From Clostridium sp. 'deep sea' (GTDB lineage: Bacteria > Bacillota > UBA994 > PWPR01), in contig NZ_CP063353.1 in NCBI RefSeq assembly GCF_014931565.1, positions 2,728,001-2,792,000 of the forward strand: 64,000 nt of DNA, written 5' to 3'. The notes under the pieces were generated by a model. The model was given only the letters and a program-made list of their open reading frames with translations. It ran no database searches and was not told the origin of the DNA. A program made the translations under genes and the position numbers. How positions within the stretch are numbered: the first letter of the stretch is position 1; every line of letters begins with the position of its first letter. Shown piece after piece: positions 15,548 to 24,880 of this stretch.

Positions 15548-16474
15548 ATGAATAGTATTAACATTAGTGATTTGTTGCAGCGTTGTGATTTAGCTTTAGA
15601 GGCCCAAGAAATGGTAACTAAAGGGGTACGGGGTAATATAAAAGGTGTTCAAACAGAAACCATAAAAACTGAACATGCTATTATTCACAGAACCACAGTT
15701 TTAAACGAACAAGGTGCCAGAGCTATAGGTAAACAGCCGGGCCGATACATAACCCTAGAAGTGCCTAAAATACGTATGCAGGATTTTGAGGCTAATGACA
15801 AAATTAGTTATGTTTTTGCCAAAGAACTTAGGGGTTTGTATAACCTTAATCCTAACACTGTTGCCTTAGTAGTAGGTTTAGGTAACTGGAATGTTACTCC
15901 CGATGCACTAGGACCAAAGGTTGTCAGTGAATTATTTGTAACAAGGCATTTATATACCTACATGCCCGAGGTGCTCGAAAAAACAGCGCATAATGTAGCA
16001 GCCATAGCTCCAGGTGTTTTAGGCATAACTGGTGTTGAGACTGGAGATATCATTAAGGGTGTAGTAGATCAAGTTAAGCCAGATGTTATATTCTGTGTAG
16101 ATGCATTAGCAGCCAATAATATCGATCGCCTAAGCACTGTAATCCAAATTGCCGACACAGGCATTCACCCAGGCTCGGGGGTTGGAAATAAGCGTAAATC
16201 AATTAGTAAAGAATCAATGGGTGTTCCTGTTATAGCTATTGGAGTGCCAACAGTTGTGCATGCCATAACCTTAATTAGTAATGCCGTTAATTTAATAGCA
16301 AATCAACGACGTATGGATCTTGGTCCAGACCATGACAATGTTATTAGGAGAACATTAGATCCATATGTAGGGGCATTAGTAGTAACTCCAAAAGAGGTAG
16401 ATGTATTAATTGAAGATATTGCAGCTGTAATTTCTAATGGATTTAACAATTATTTTCACGATCATCATGCATAA
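15548..16474 (+). CDS. gpr: GPR germination endopeptidase
   Basis: 308 aa. GPR degrades the small acid-soluble DNA-protecting proteins of the spore when it germinates, and is made as a zymogen in the forespore. The N-terminus contains RCDLALEAQE, close to the site where the propeptide is removed in the family. The core has GLGNWNVTPDALGPKVV, GIHPGSGVGNKRKSIS and GVPTVVHAITL. It has a strong SD, AAGGAGGAGG, before ATG 15548. It lies beside spoIIP as in most spore-formers, and is good evidence that the host makes endospores. Confidence 0.95.
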   Translation: MNSINISDLLQRCDLALEAQEMVTKGVRGNIKGVQTETIKTEHAIIHRTTVLNEQGARAIGKQPGRYITLEVPKIRMQDFEANDKISYVFAKELRGLYNLNPNTVALVVGLGNWNVTPDALGPKVVSELFVTRHLYTYMPEVLEKTAHNVAAIAPGVLGITGVETGDIIKGVVDQVKPDVIFCVDALAANNIDRLSTVIQIADTGIHPGSGVGNKRKSISKESMGVPVIAIGVPTVVHAITLISNAVNLIANQRRMDLGPDHDNVIRRTLDPYVGALVVTPKEVDVLIEDIAAVISNGFNNYFHDHHA

Positions 16475-16525
16475 TAATTATATATACGCATAATGTAAAA
16501 ATGAAACCCATTAAAAAAGATTGGG

Positions 16526-17647
16526 GTGAGGAGTATTAAAAATAAAAATATCCACAAGCTAATTTTTACTAAACTAGTTATATTAGCTGTTGTTGGTATA
16601 TTTTTATCTGTATCACTCTTATTTTTAACTGCTTGGGCAATGCAAGGTCCTAGTGAAGTAGGCAACGCAGTTTATAGCGACCATCGCACATCAGTTAAGT
16701 TTCGTGTAAGGGAAGTTTTGCTGGGCGATAACCAAGTATGGAATAGTATTATTAATAGTCAAGTAAAAATTAATAATAACAAGTCTAGCAATATTATTGC
16801 ACTTGGTTATGTTTTAACAGGCATAGATTTATATCGCCCTATAACATTTTTACAAAGTCAATTTCAGTGGTTTAATAGCACTAATGTTATAACAAGCCCC
16901 TCTATAGAAGGTGATATTGTGGACAATACAGTATCTGAATCAGCTGGGCCAACTATAAATAAGTCTGGGGTAGAAAATGGTGCTGGTCAAGAAGTAGATG
17001 TTTCTAAAACACAAACGATTAATAGCGACAAACCTCTTGTATTTATTTATCATACTCATAATACTGAGGCCTATTTACCCGATAGTGGTGTAAGATACCA
17101 AACTAAAGGTAATAATTGCACAGTAGTACAACCCGGTATTCAGTTGGCTAGTATTCTAAAAGACGATTATGATATTCCAGTACTGCACTCTCAAAAAAAC
17201 CATATTTGGGAGCCGTTTTGGGCCGCTTATTCTCATAGTTTACAAACCCTAGAGGAAACCTTAAATAAACATGATTCTATAAAATATGTTTTAGATATAC
17301 ATAACGATGGGGTAGGTAAAGAGTTAACTACAGTAAAAATAAACGAAAAAAAGTATGCTAGAATTTATTTTGTAGTAGGCTCAGACCGTGTAAGAAATCC
17401 AAAGTGGCAAAAAAACTATAAATTCGCGCTAAGATTACAGCACAAATTAGAGCAACGTTATCCGGGGTTATCTAGAGGTATCTTACTACAAGAAACAGCT
17501 CGCTATAACCAGCATTTAGTTAATAACTCAATATTGATTGAAATGGGTGGTTATCAAAACTCGCTAGCGGAAGCCCGTAGGAGTACAGATATACTAGCAA
17601 AGCTTTTAGCAGAGGTAATTTTAGAAGATTTATCTCAAAAAAGTTAA
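16526..17647 (+). CDS. spoIIP: Stage II sporulation protein P (peptidoglycan amidase/endopeptidase)
   Basis: About 373 aa with one N-terminal membrane helix (residues ~15-38), a variable linker, and the SpoIIP hydrolase domain: FIYHTHNTEAYLPDS (zinc-binding His and Glu), LDIHNDG, and ETARYNQHLVNNSILIEMGG. With SpoIID and SpoIIM it thins the septal wall during engulfment. The start is uncertain. GTG 16526 sits inside the SD-like GGGGTGAGGAG, so translation might start at ATT 16535. A terminator follows at 17665. Confidence 0.93.
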   Translation: MRSIKNKNIHKLIFTKLVILAVVGIFLSVSLLFLTAWAMQGPSEVGNAVYSDHRTSVKFRVREVLLGDNQVWNSIINSQVKINNNKSSNIIALGYVLTGIDLYRPITFLQSQFQWFNSTNVITSPSIEGDIVDNTVSESAGPTINKSGVENGAGQEVDVSKTQTINSDKPLVFIYHTHNTEAYLPDSGVRYQTKGNNCTVVQPGIQLASILKDDYDIPVLHSQKNHIWEPFWAAYSHSLQTLEETLNKHDSIKYVLDIHNDGVGKELTTVKINEKKYARIYFVVGSDRVRNPKWQKNYKFALRLQHKLEQRYPGLSRGILLQETARYNQHLVNNSILIEMGGYQNSLAEARRSTDILAKLLAEVILEDLSQKS

Positions 17648-17664
17648 TAAACAATAAATGAATA

Positions 17665-17705
17665 AAAATACTATCTTTAAAGTTACTTTGAGGATAGTAT
17701 TTTTT
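17665..17705 (+). terminator. Terminator after spoIIP
   Basis: AAATACTATC pairs with GATAGTATTT, then a run of T, 18 bp after the spoIIP stop. Confidence 0.8.
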
Positions 17706-17817
17706 CATGTTAAAAATTCACATTTTGCTCTCAAATACTGTAGATTATTATACTTATAAGGTATTCTATGCTATAATTACTGCTGTTATTAAGATATTAA
17801 AGTTGCAGGTGAGATAA

Positions 17818-19626
17818 ATGAATAACATACGAAATTTTTGCATTATTGCTCATATAGATCATGGTAAATCCACATTGGCAGATAGAATTTTAGAGTTAAC
17901 AGGCGCAGTAGAAACACGGGATATGCAAAACCAGTTACTGGATAGCATGGATCTTGAAAGAGAGCGTGGAATCACTATTAAGCTACAGGCTGTAAATATG
18001 CCTTATATTGCTGAAAATGGAAATGAATATGTACTTAATTTAATAGATACACCCGGTCATGTTGACTTTAGCTATGAGGTTTCTCGTAGTTTAGCAGCCT
18101 GTGAGGGTGCTTTATTGGTAATAGATGCAGCCCAAGGTATAGAGGCACAAACACTAGCTAATGTTTATTTAGCCCTAGAAAACGACTTAACTATAATCCC
18201 GGTTATCAATAAAATTGATTTGCCAGGAGCAGATCCAGAGCGAGTAAAAAAACAACTAGAAGAAGAAATAGGTATAGATGCCTCAGAGGCACTATTAATA
18301 TCGGCTAAAGTAGGTACTGGTGTAAAAGAAGTTTTAGAGGCAGTTGTTGAAAAAATACCAGCCCCCGAGCAAACATCAGATAAAGAATTAAGAGCATTAA
18401 TATTTGATTCCCACTATGATTCATATAGAGGCGTTATTGCTTATATTAGAGTAGTAGATGGCGAAGTAAAAGCCTCTCAAAAAATTAAAATGATGGCAAC
18501 TAATGATATCCAAGAAGTGAGTGAGGTTGGTGTATTTACTCCCAAAATGAAACCAGTAAAGACCCTAAAAGCTGGTGAAGTAGGTTATTTAATAACGGGT
18601 GTTAAAGAGATTAAAAACATGAGTGTTGGTGATACTATTACAAATGCTAATAATCCAGCACCTCAGGCATTACCTGGTTATCGAAAAGCTACTCCAATGG
18701 TTTATTGTGGGCTTTATCCAACAGAGGGTCCAGACTACGAATTTTTAAAAGATGCACTCGAAAAACTACAGTTAAACGATGCATCTTTAATATACGAGCC
18801 AGAGACATCAGTTGCTTTAGGATTTGGTTTTAGATGTGGCTTTTTAGGCCTTTTGCATATGGAAATTATTCAAGAACGTTTAGAGAGGGAGTATCAATTA
18901 AGTTTAATTGCCACTGCTCCGGGCGTTGCTTATAAAGTTAATATGGCAAATGGTGATGTAAAAGAAATAGAAAATCCGTCATTAATGCCACCAGTAAAAG
19001 AGCGAGCTAGCATAGAAGAGCCTTATGTAAAGGCCACAATTTACTCTCCAGATGACTATATAGGAAATATTATGGAGATAACCAGAAGCCGGAGAGGTAT
19101 ATTTAAAGATATGCAATACGGTAGTGATGGTAAACGAGTAACATTAATTTATGAAATTCCATTAGCTGAAATTTTATATGACTTTTTCGACCAATTAAAA
19201 TCTAAAACAAGAGGTTATGCTTCTTTTGATTATGAGTTTATAGGTTACCGTGTAAGCGACCTTGTAAAGTTAGATATTTTAGTAAATGCCGAAAATGTTG
19301 ATGCATTATCAATGATTTGCCATAAAGAAACTGCCTATTATCGTGGTCGAAAGGTAGTTGAAAAACTAAGAAAACTTTTACCAAGAAAACAATTTGCAAT
19401 ACCATTACAGGCAGCAATTGGTCAAAAAATTATTGCTCGTGAAACAATATCTGCTTTACGTAAAGATGTTTTATCTAAGTGTTATGGTGGAGATATATCT
19501 CGAAAAAGAAAGCTGCTGGAAAAACAACGTGAGGGTAAAAAGCGTATGAAGCAATTAGGAAGTGTTGAGATACCTCAAGAGGCTTTCTTGGCAGTGTTAC
19601 AGGTTAAAGAAAACGATAAAAAATGA
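17818..19626 (+). CDS. lepA: Elongation factor 4 (LepA)
   Basis: 602 aa, the usual length. This translational GTPase acts on stalled or misplaced ribosomes. The G motifs are intact: [13 protein letters not shown] (P-loop), RERGITIK (switch I), [17 protein letters not shown]-like domains follow, then the LepA-specific C-terminal domain ([31 protein letters not shown]). The SD AGGTGAG precedes ATG 17818. Its stop overlaps the hemW start in ATGA, so the two are translationally coupled. Confidence 0.97.
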   Translation: MNNIRNFCIIAHIDHGKSTLADRILELTGAVETRDMQNQLLDSMDLERERGITIKLQAVNMPYIAENGNEYVLNLIDTPGHVDFSYEVSRSLAACEGALLVIDAAQGIEAQTLANVYLALENDLTIIPVINKIDLPGADPERVKKQLEEEIGIDASEALLISAKVGTGVKEVLEAVVEKIPAPEQTSDKELRALIFDSHYDSYRGVIAYIRVVDGEVKASQKIKMMATNDIQEVSEVGVFTPKMKPVKTLKAGEVGYLITGVKEIKNMSVGDTITNANNPAPQALPGYRKATPMVYCGLYPTEGPDYEFLKDALEKLQLNDASLIYEPETSVALGFGFRCGFLGLLHMEIIQERLEREYQLSLIATAPGVAYKVNMANGDVKEIENPSLMPPVKERASIEEPYVKATIYSPDDYIGNIMEITRSRRGIFKDMQYGSDGKRVTLIYEIPLAEILYDFFDQLKSKTRGYASFDYEFIGYRVSDLVKLDILVNAENVDALSMICHKETAYYRGRKVVEKLRKLLPRKQFAIPLQAAIGQKIIARETISALRKDVLSKCYGGDISRKRKLLEKQREGKKRMKQLGSVEIPQEAFLAVLQVKENDKK

Positions 19627-20765
19627 TAAATGGTGGTATTTATATACACGTTCCGTTTTGTTTAAGTAAATGTTATTATTGTAATTTTTACTCAGTGCCA
19701 GTAAATGATTTATTAATAGAGGATTATTATAGTAGTTTAGTTAAAGAAATAAATACAGCTGCTAATAAATATCCCTTAGCAGCCCAAACGTTATACTTAG
19801 GTGGTGGAACACCATCTATTTTATCAACTCACATATTAGATAAAATAATAAGTTTAGTAACTAAAAAATTTAATTTAACAAAAAATGCAGAAATAACTTT
19901 GGAAGTAAATCCCGATACCGTAACTTTGCAAAAGGCTAAGCAATGGCGAAAAATTGGTATCAATAGAGTAAGCATGGGGTTTCAGTCTACCAATAACCGA
20001 ATACTACAGGCTATTGGTAGAAGACATAATAAAAAACAAGCCATAATGGCCTTAAACTACTTAGAGTTAGCAGGAATAAATAACATAAATATAGATTTAA
20101 TGTATGGTCTACCATATCAAACTATAAATGACTGGCAAGATACTCTAAATTGTTGTAGAAAATTTAATATAACTCATTTATCTGCATATCCATTGCAAGT
20201 AGAGGAGAATACTAAACTAGCAGACAAAATAGATAACAAAGAGTTAGAAGTTGCAGATGAAGACACTGTTGTAGAAATGATGTTTATGGCAAAGCAGTTT
20301 TTAGAACAGCAAGGATTTAATCACTATGAAATTGCTAATTATGCTTTACCTAGTTACCAAAGTAAACATAATTTGGGTTATTGGCATTATGAGCCTTATT
20401 TAGGTTTTGGCCCAGCTGCTGCCTCTTTTTATAATAATATAAGGTGGAGTAATAGTGCTAGTTTAAAGCAATATGCCCAGCAATTAGTAGCAAGTTGTGT
20501 TAATATTGATTTAGATAGTAATAAGCGTGAGGTGCAAATGGCAGAATACTGCTTTTTATCACTGAGGTTACTTAAACAAGGATTAAACAAAGACCAGTTT
20601 AAGGATAAGTTTAATACTAATATAGAAGATGTTTATGGTGAAAAGCTGTTAGAGCTTGTAAATAATCAATTATTATTAAATACGGGTAATAAATATTGTT
20701 TATCTACTAAAGCCATACCACTTGCAAATCAAGTTTTTATAGAATTTTTACCAGATTGCGAATAA
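19623..20765 (+). CDS. hemW: HemW-like radical SAM heme chaperone
   Basis: 380 aa. The radical SAM cluster motif CxxxCxxC is seen in [14 protein letters not shown] at the N-terminus, followed by LGGGTPSIL (SAM binding), LEVNPDT and NRVSMGFQS. The C-terminal domain is of the HemN/HemW type. The lepA-hemW order and the absence of a long N-terminal extension favour HemW, which carries heme, over true coproporphyrinogen oxidase HemN. In many Firmicutes hrcA-grpE-dnaK follows; here it does not. Confidence 0.92.
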   Translation: MINGGIYIHVPFCLSKCYYCNFYSVPVNDLLIEDYYSSLVKEINTAANKYPLAAQTLYLGGGTPSILSTHILDKIISLVTKKFNLTKNAEITLEVNPDTVTLQKAKQWRKIGINRVSMGFQSTNNRILQAIGRRHNKKQAIMALNYLELAGINNINIDLMYGLPYQTINDWQDTLNCCRKFNITHLSAYPLQVEENTKLADKIDNKELEVADEDTVVEMMFMAKQFLEQQGFNHYEIANYALPSYQSKHNLGYWHYEPYLGFGPAAASFYNNIRWSNSASLKQYAQQLVASCVNIDLDSNKREVQMAEYCFLSLRLLKQGLNKDQFKDKFNTNIEDVYGEKLLELVNNQLLLNTGNKYCLSTKAIPLANQVFIEFLPDCE

Positions 20766-20925
20766 TTATCGATTTAAAGTGGTATATAGTAGTGTAAGAT
20801 GATTAATGTTGTTATTAGGCTAAATAAATTAATATCTTTACATTTCTTAAGGAAATCTTAAAAGAATATTAATACTTTAATTTGCCTTATGTCCTAAAAT
20901 GAAATTAAGGATGGAGGTGCATAGA

Positions 20926-21465
20926 ATGACAAAATTATATCGATATCTCAAAATTAAAGATGTTGATTTGCTTTATTTTTTTAATCACAGATTACAAAAA
21001 GACTTTTTAGATCCAATTATGATGATTATTACCCAGTTAGGCTCATTTGGATTTGCTTTATCGTTACCTTTAATATTAATTTGCTCACGTTCATATCATG
21101 TTCATAGTCTAGGACTAAGTTTAGCCATTGGCTTATTCTGTAGCTCACTAATAGTATTTGCCATTAAAATTGCATTTCAAAGACCTCGTCCATGTGCCAT
21201 GTTTGAGGATATAAGGGCTAGATTAATACCAAAAGATAAAAACTCTTTTCCTTCGGGTCATACATGTGCAGCCCTAACTATTAGTGTAATATTAGCACAG
21301 TCATTGCCAAACTCAATATCGTATGCATTTGTTGTTCTAGGAGTACTGGTTGGCATATCAAGAATGTATCTTGGAGTTCATTATCCAAGTGATGTACTAT
21401 TTGGTGGTTGTATAGCATTAATAACATCTCTTAAGCTAGTTCCACTTTTAATAGTAATTTTTTAA
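20926..21465 (+). CDS. PAP2-family membrane phosphatase
   Basis: About 179 aa with five to six membrane helices. The three PAP2 signature blocks are present in order: KIAFQRPRP, PSGHT, and SRMYLGVHYPSD. Such enzymes remove phosphate from undecaprenyl pyrophosphate, phosphatidylglycerophosphate or phosphatidate; which one cannot be told here. ATG 20926 is chosen for its GGAGGTG site 7 bases upstream; the in-frame ATG at 20899 lies before that site. Confidence 0.88.
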   Translation: MTKLYRYLKIKDVDLLYFFNHRLQKDFLDPIMMIITQLGSFGFALSLPLILICSRSYHVHSLGLSLAIGLFCSSLIVFAIKIAFQRPRPCAMFEDIRARLIPKDKNSFPSGHTCAALTISVILAQSLPNSISYAFVVLGVLVGISRMYLGVHYPSDVLFGGCIALITSLKLVPLLIVIF

Positions 21466-21484
21466 TAATTTAAGCAGGAATTAT

Positions 21485-21526
21485 CACCTCCGGCACATAA
21501 TATTATGTGTGTATGGAGGTGTTTTT
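21485..21526 (+). promoter_or_regulatory. Hairpin that locks the SD of the VOC gene; terminator-like
   Basis: CACCTCC (21485-21491) pairs with GGAGGTG (21515-21521), and an inner perfect palindrome CACATAATATTATGTG extends the stem. The 3' arm is itself the SD of the next gene (ATG 21527) and is followed by five T. The structure could therefore block translation or end transcription from the PAP2 gene. This is seen directly in the sequence; any control by it is inferred. Confidence 0.65.
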
Positions 21527-21937
21527 ATGGTTCTAGACATTTCGTCGCAAATAACTTTTCTCTATTATCAAGACTTAGTAGAGGCGGAGAATTTCTTTAG
21601 TGATGTAATGAACTTAAGACTTGCCCAAGATGAAGGTTGGGCTAAAGTTTACCAAATCAATGATACTTCTTTCATAGGCGTTGTTGACGAAAATAAAGGA
21701 ATAGTTAGAACAAAAGGTGAAAATGCAGTAGTTGTAACACTGTGTGTGGAAAATGTTGATAAGTGGTATAACCACTTGCTTAAAAAAGACGTAAAAATTC
21801 TTAAAGAGGTCGCTGAATGTAAAGACTTACAGTTGAAAAATTTTTTTGTTAAAGGGCCAGGAAATTATATGTTTGAATTTTTGCAGTATTTAAGCCCTAA
21901 TGCAAGAAAGGTATTTCACAAACAAAATGATTGTTAA
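21527..21937 (+). CDS. VOC (glyoxalase/bleomycin-resistance-like) family protein
   Basis: 136 aa with the paired beta-alpha-beta-beta-beta pattern of the vicinal-oxygen-chelate fold. The first half is ITFLYYQDLVEAENFFSDVM to FIGVVDENKG; the second is VVVTLCVENVDKWYNHLLKK to GNYMFEFLQYL. Substrate and metal use are not clear. ATG 21527 follows GGAGGTG, which is held in a hairpin. The end overlaps the next gene by about 11 bases, so the two are one transcription unit. Confidence 0.8.
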   Translation: MVLDISSQITFLYYQDLVEAENFFSDVMNLRLAQDEGWAKVYQINDTSFIGVVDENKGIVRTKGENAVVVTLCVENVDKWYNHLLKKDVKILKEVAECKDLQLKNFFVKGPGNYMFEFLQYLSPNARKVFHKQNDC

Positions 21938-22385
21938 ATTAGGTAACAAGCAAACACAGGACTGTTTATGTATAGCTAAGCAATTACCCAACTATTTTAA
22001 TAAAAATGGTCTTATAGACATGGAGAGAGATTTAAAAAGTCATCAAGTTTATGCATATAATTACAATAAACAAATAATAGCATTTATATCATTTTATTTT
22101 TTATCATATTTAAAAGCAGAAATTAGTTGGATGGCAGTTCATCCAAATTTTCAACAAAAAGGTTATGGAACAGATTTAGTTAAATTTTTAATAGATAGTC
22201 TAAAAGAACTTGATGTAGCAGAAATATGTGTTAAAACCTTAGCTCCAACAGTAGCATATAAGCCATATGAAACTACAAGAAAATTTTACGAAAAAAATGG
22301 ATTTGAGCTTCGTGAAATAATAGACCCCTACGAACCGTGGGGTGAGGGTAATCCTTGTGCAATTTATGTAAAAAACCTGCTCTAG
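21927..22385 (+). CDS. GNAT family N-acetyltransferase
   Basis: About 152 aa. The acetyl-CoA binding motif A is visible in ISWMAVHPNFQQKGYGTDLVKF (Q/R-x-x-G-x-G/A type: QQKGYG), with the C-terminal KFYEKNGFELRE typical of GNAT enzymes. The substrate is unknown. The start ATG 21927 overlaps the end of the VOC gene; no strong SD is seen, which suggests coupling. A clear terminator follows. Confidence 0.85.
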   Translation: MIVKLGNKQTQDCLCIAKQLPNYFNKNGLIDMERDLKSHQVYAYNYNKQIIAFISFYFLSYLKAEISWMAVHPNFQQKGYGTDLVKFLIDSLKELDVAEICVKTLAPTVAYKPYETTRKFYEKNGFELREIIDPYEPWGEGNPCAIYVKNLL

Positions 22386-22402
22386 TAAGCAGGTTTGTTT
22401 TT
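22371..22402 (+). terminator. Terminator after the GNAT gene
   Basis: AAACCTGCT pairs with AGCAGGTTT across a 6-base loop (the stem starts inside the last codons), followed by GTTTTTTTA. Confidence 0.85.
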
Positions 22403-22425
22403 TTATATAAAGTTAATAGTATAGT

Positions 22426-24039
22426 TTACCAAGCAGCTACAGTTCCATCAGTACGTGACTCAGTTCCTCCAACTAAAACACCAGACTCTGGGTCGCGCCA
22501 AATTATTTGACCTCTTCCAAAACCTCCAGTGTTAGGTTGAACTTTTATTTTATGGCCTTTACGAATTAAAGCATTTATAATATGTTGAGGGAATCCCATT
22601 TCCATGCTTACTTCCATACCTTTGTCCCATCTCCAACGAGGAGCATCTAAAGCCGCTTGTGGATTAAGATTAAAATCTATGGCATTCATTACAACCTGCA
22701 TGTGCCCTTGGGGCTGCATAAATCCACCCATTACACCAAAAGGACCTACTGGTAAATCACCTTTAGTTAAAAAACCAGGAATAATGGTATGGTAAGTTCT
22801 TTTATTAGGTGCCAAATGATTATCATGGTTAGGATCTAAGCTGAAGTTTTTGCCTCTATTTTGTAAAGCAATACCAGTTCCTGGTACAACCAAACCTGAT
22901 CCAAATCCCATATAATTGCTTTGAATATATGAAATCATATTCCCATCATTATCAGCAGCGCATAGATATACTGTTCCGCCACTCTTAGGCTCACCAGCTT
23001 CTGGCTTAAGTGCTGTATCTTTTATTAAAGCTCTACGTTTATTGGCATAAGTCTCAGATAACAATTGATCTGTAGTAAAACGCATGTCTTTATGTTCTGT
23101 TATATATTTTTGACCGTCGGCAAAGGCTAGTTTAATAGCCTCAATTTGGTTGTGAAGGGTTTCAACATCGTCTCTTCCGTCCATTTTTAATTCCTTAGCA
23201 ATGTTTAGAGCCAATAAAGCAACTAACCCTTGTCCATTTGGTGGTATTTCCCAAACTTTATAACCATGGTAATCCACGCCAATAGGGTCTACCCACTCAG
23301 GCTTGAAAGATGCTAAATCGTCATAGCTAATAAAAGCATTATATGCTTTAGAAAAGGCAGCAATTTTTTCTGCTAGTTCACCTTGATAAAAGGCCTTTGC
23401 ATTTGTTTTGCCAATAAGCTCTAGGGTTCGTGCATGATCAGGTGATGACCACATTTCACCAGCTTTAGGAGTTTTGTTATGTGGCGCAAATATTTTAAAC
23501 CATTCATCGAATTGTGTTCCTTCGGTTTTTTGTTTAAAATTATGATAAGCACGATTCCAATAGTATGAGGCTACTGGAGATACTGGATAACCATTTTTGG
23601 CATATTCAATAGCTGGCTGTAATACTTCGCTAAGTGGTAATTTACCAAACTTATTGTTAAGTTCAGCCCAAGCAGCAGGAATACCTGGTACAGTTACTGG
23701 TATAAAACCATAAGTTGGCATTTCTTCATAGCCAAGAGCTTTTACAGCTTCTATGGATATGCTTTTAGGGGCTGGCCCACTTGAGTTAAGTCCATGTAAC
23801 TTGCCTTTGGTCCAAACTAAAGCAAAACCATCTCCTCCAATGCCATTTGAAGTTGGTTCGAGCACAGTTAAACATGCAGCTGTAGCTACAGCGGCGTCAA
23901 TGGCATTTCCACCTCTCTTTAAAATATCTAGCCCTGCTTGTGCAGCTAGAGGCTGTGAGGTGGCAACCATACCGTTACGAGCAAATACAGCTCTTCTTCG
24001 CGCGGGGTAAGGATAGTACAATGAATCATTCTTGAGCAT
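22426..24039 (-). CDS. Gamma-glutamyltransferase family protein
   Basis: 537 aa, an Ntn-hydrolase made as one chain that cuts itself to expose a Thr nucleophile. The start of the small subunit is visible at KSGGTVYLCAADNDG. Other family blocks are GGNAIDAAVATAACLTVLEP, GIGGDGFALVW, and GFGSGLVVPGTG. The enzyme transfers or hydrolyses gamma-glutamyl groups, as in glutathione or poly-gamma-glutamate. No signal peptide is present, unlike most secreted GGTs, so it may act in the cytoplasm. The SD GAGGT lies 8 bases before ATG 24039. Confidence 0.9.
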   Translation of the reverse strand: MLKNDSLYYPYPARRRAVFARNGMVATSQPLAAQAGLDILKRGGNAIDAAVATAACLTVLEPTSNGIGGDGFALVWTKGKLHGLNSSGPAPKSISIEAVKALGYEEMPTYGFIPVTVPGIPAAWAELNNKFGKLPLSEVLQPAIEYAKNGYPVSPVASYYWNRAYHNFKQKTEGTQFDEWFKIFAPHNKTPKAGEMWSSPDHARTLELIGKTNAKAFYQGELAEKIAAFSKAYNAFISYDDLASFKPEWVDPIGVDYHGYKVWEIPPNGQGLVALLALNIAKELKMDGRDDVETLHNQIEAIKLAFADGQKYITEHKDMRFTTDQLLSETYANKRRALIKDTALKPEAGEPKSGGTVYLCAADNDGNMISYIQSNYMGFGSGLVVPGTGIALQNRGKNFSLDPNHDNHLAPNKRTYHTIIPGFLTKGDLPVGPFGVMGGFMQPQGHMQVVMNAIDFNLNPQAALDAPRWRWDKGMEVSMEMGFPQHIINALIRKGHKIKVQPNTGGFGRGQIIWRDPESGVLVGGTESRTDGTVAAW

Positions 24040-24163
24040 ATTCTCATACCTCTTTCTGTAGACTAAAACAGGTTTAGTATAACATATTTTGATTCTCGAA
24101 GTTGTTTAAACCTAAAAAAAATGGGTAAAACTATAGTGTTAGCTGTAAATGGGAGGGATTCGA

Positions 24164-24880
24164 GTGTTAAAACTAAGTAGCTTAACTAAAAATTATGATG
24201 GAAAAAAATTGGCTGTTGATAGTATTGATTTATCAGTAAATCATGGTGAAATATTTGGTTTTATAGGACCAAATGGTGCTGGTAAAACTACTACTATTAA
24301 AATGATTACCGGAATGTTATTGCCTACATCGGGACAGGTATTAATAGATAACGTAGATATAAGTAAAGAGCCTGTAAAAGCAAAAAATAAATTTACTTTT
24401 GTTCCTGATCATCCAGAGATATTTGATTCTATAAGTGGCTTTGATTATTTAAACTTTATCGGTGATATTTATGGAATAAACCAAGATATACGCCAGCAAA
24501 GAATTGAAAAGTATGCTAAAACCTTTGAGATTTATGATAGCCTAGGTAAGGCAGTTAGCTCTTATTCTCATGGTATGAAGCAAAAACTACTAATAAGTGG
24601 AGCATTATTACCTAATCCTAAATTATTTATCTTAGATGAACCATTAGTTGGTTTAGATCCTAGGTCTGCCAGGATACTTAAAGATATTATGAGAGAGCAT
24701 TGTCAAACGGGTGGTACAGTCTTTTTCTCATCTCATGTATTAGAGGTTGTAGAAAATCTTTGTGATAGAATAGCTATTATAAAAGATGGCAAAATTATTG
24801 CATTAGGCACAATTGATCAAATTAAAGATCAAGATGAATCACTAGAAGAAATGTTCTTGGAGTTAACAGAAAATGAATAA
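24164..24880 (+). CDS. ABC transporter ATP-binding protein (exporter type)
   Basis: 238 aa with Walker A GPNGAGKTTTIK, signature YSHGMKQKLLISGALL, Walker B LFILDEPLVGLDP, and the switch His in FFSSHVLEV. The form of the signature and the partner permease fit the ABC-2-like exporter group. GTG 24164 is chosen because GGGAGG lies 7 bases before it; the ATG at 24149 is upstream of that site. Its end overlaps the permease gene by 8 bases. Confidence 0.9.
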   Translation: MLKLSSLTKNYDGKKLAVDSIDLSVNHGEIFGFIGPNGAGKTTTIKMITGMLLPTSGQVLIDNVDISKEPVKAKNKFTFVPDHPEIFDSISGFDYLNFIGDIYGINQDIRQQRIEKYAKTFEIYDSLGKAVSSYSHGMKQKLLISGALLPNPKLFILDEPLVGLDPRSARILKDIMREHCQTGGTVFFSSHVLEVVENLCDRIAIIKDGKIIALGTIDQIKDQDESLEEMFLELTENE

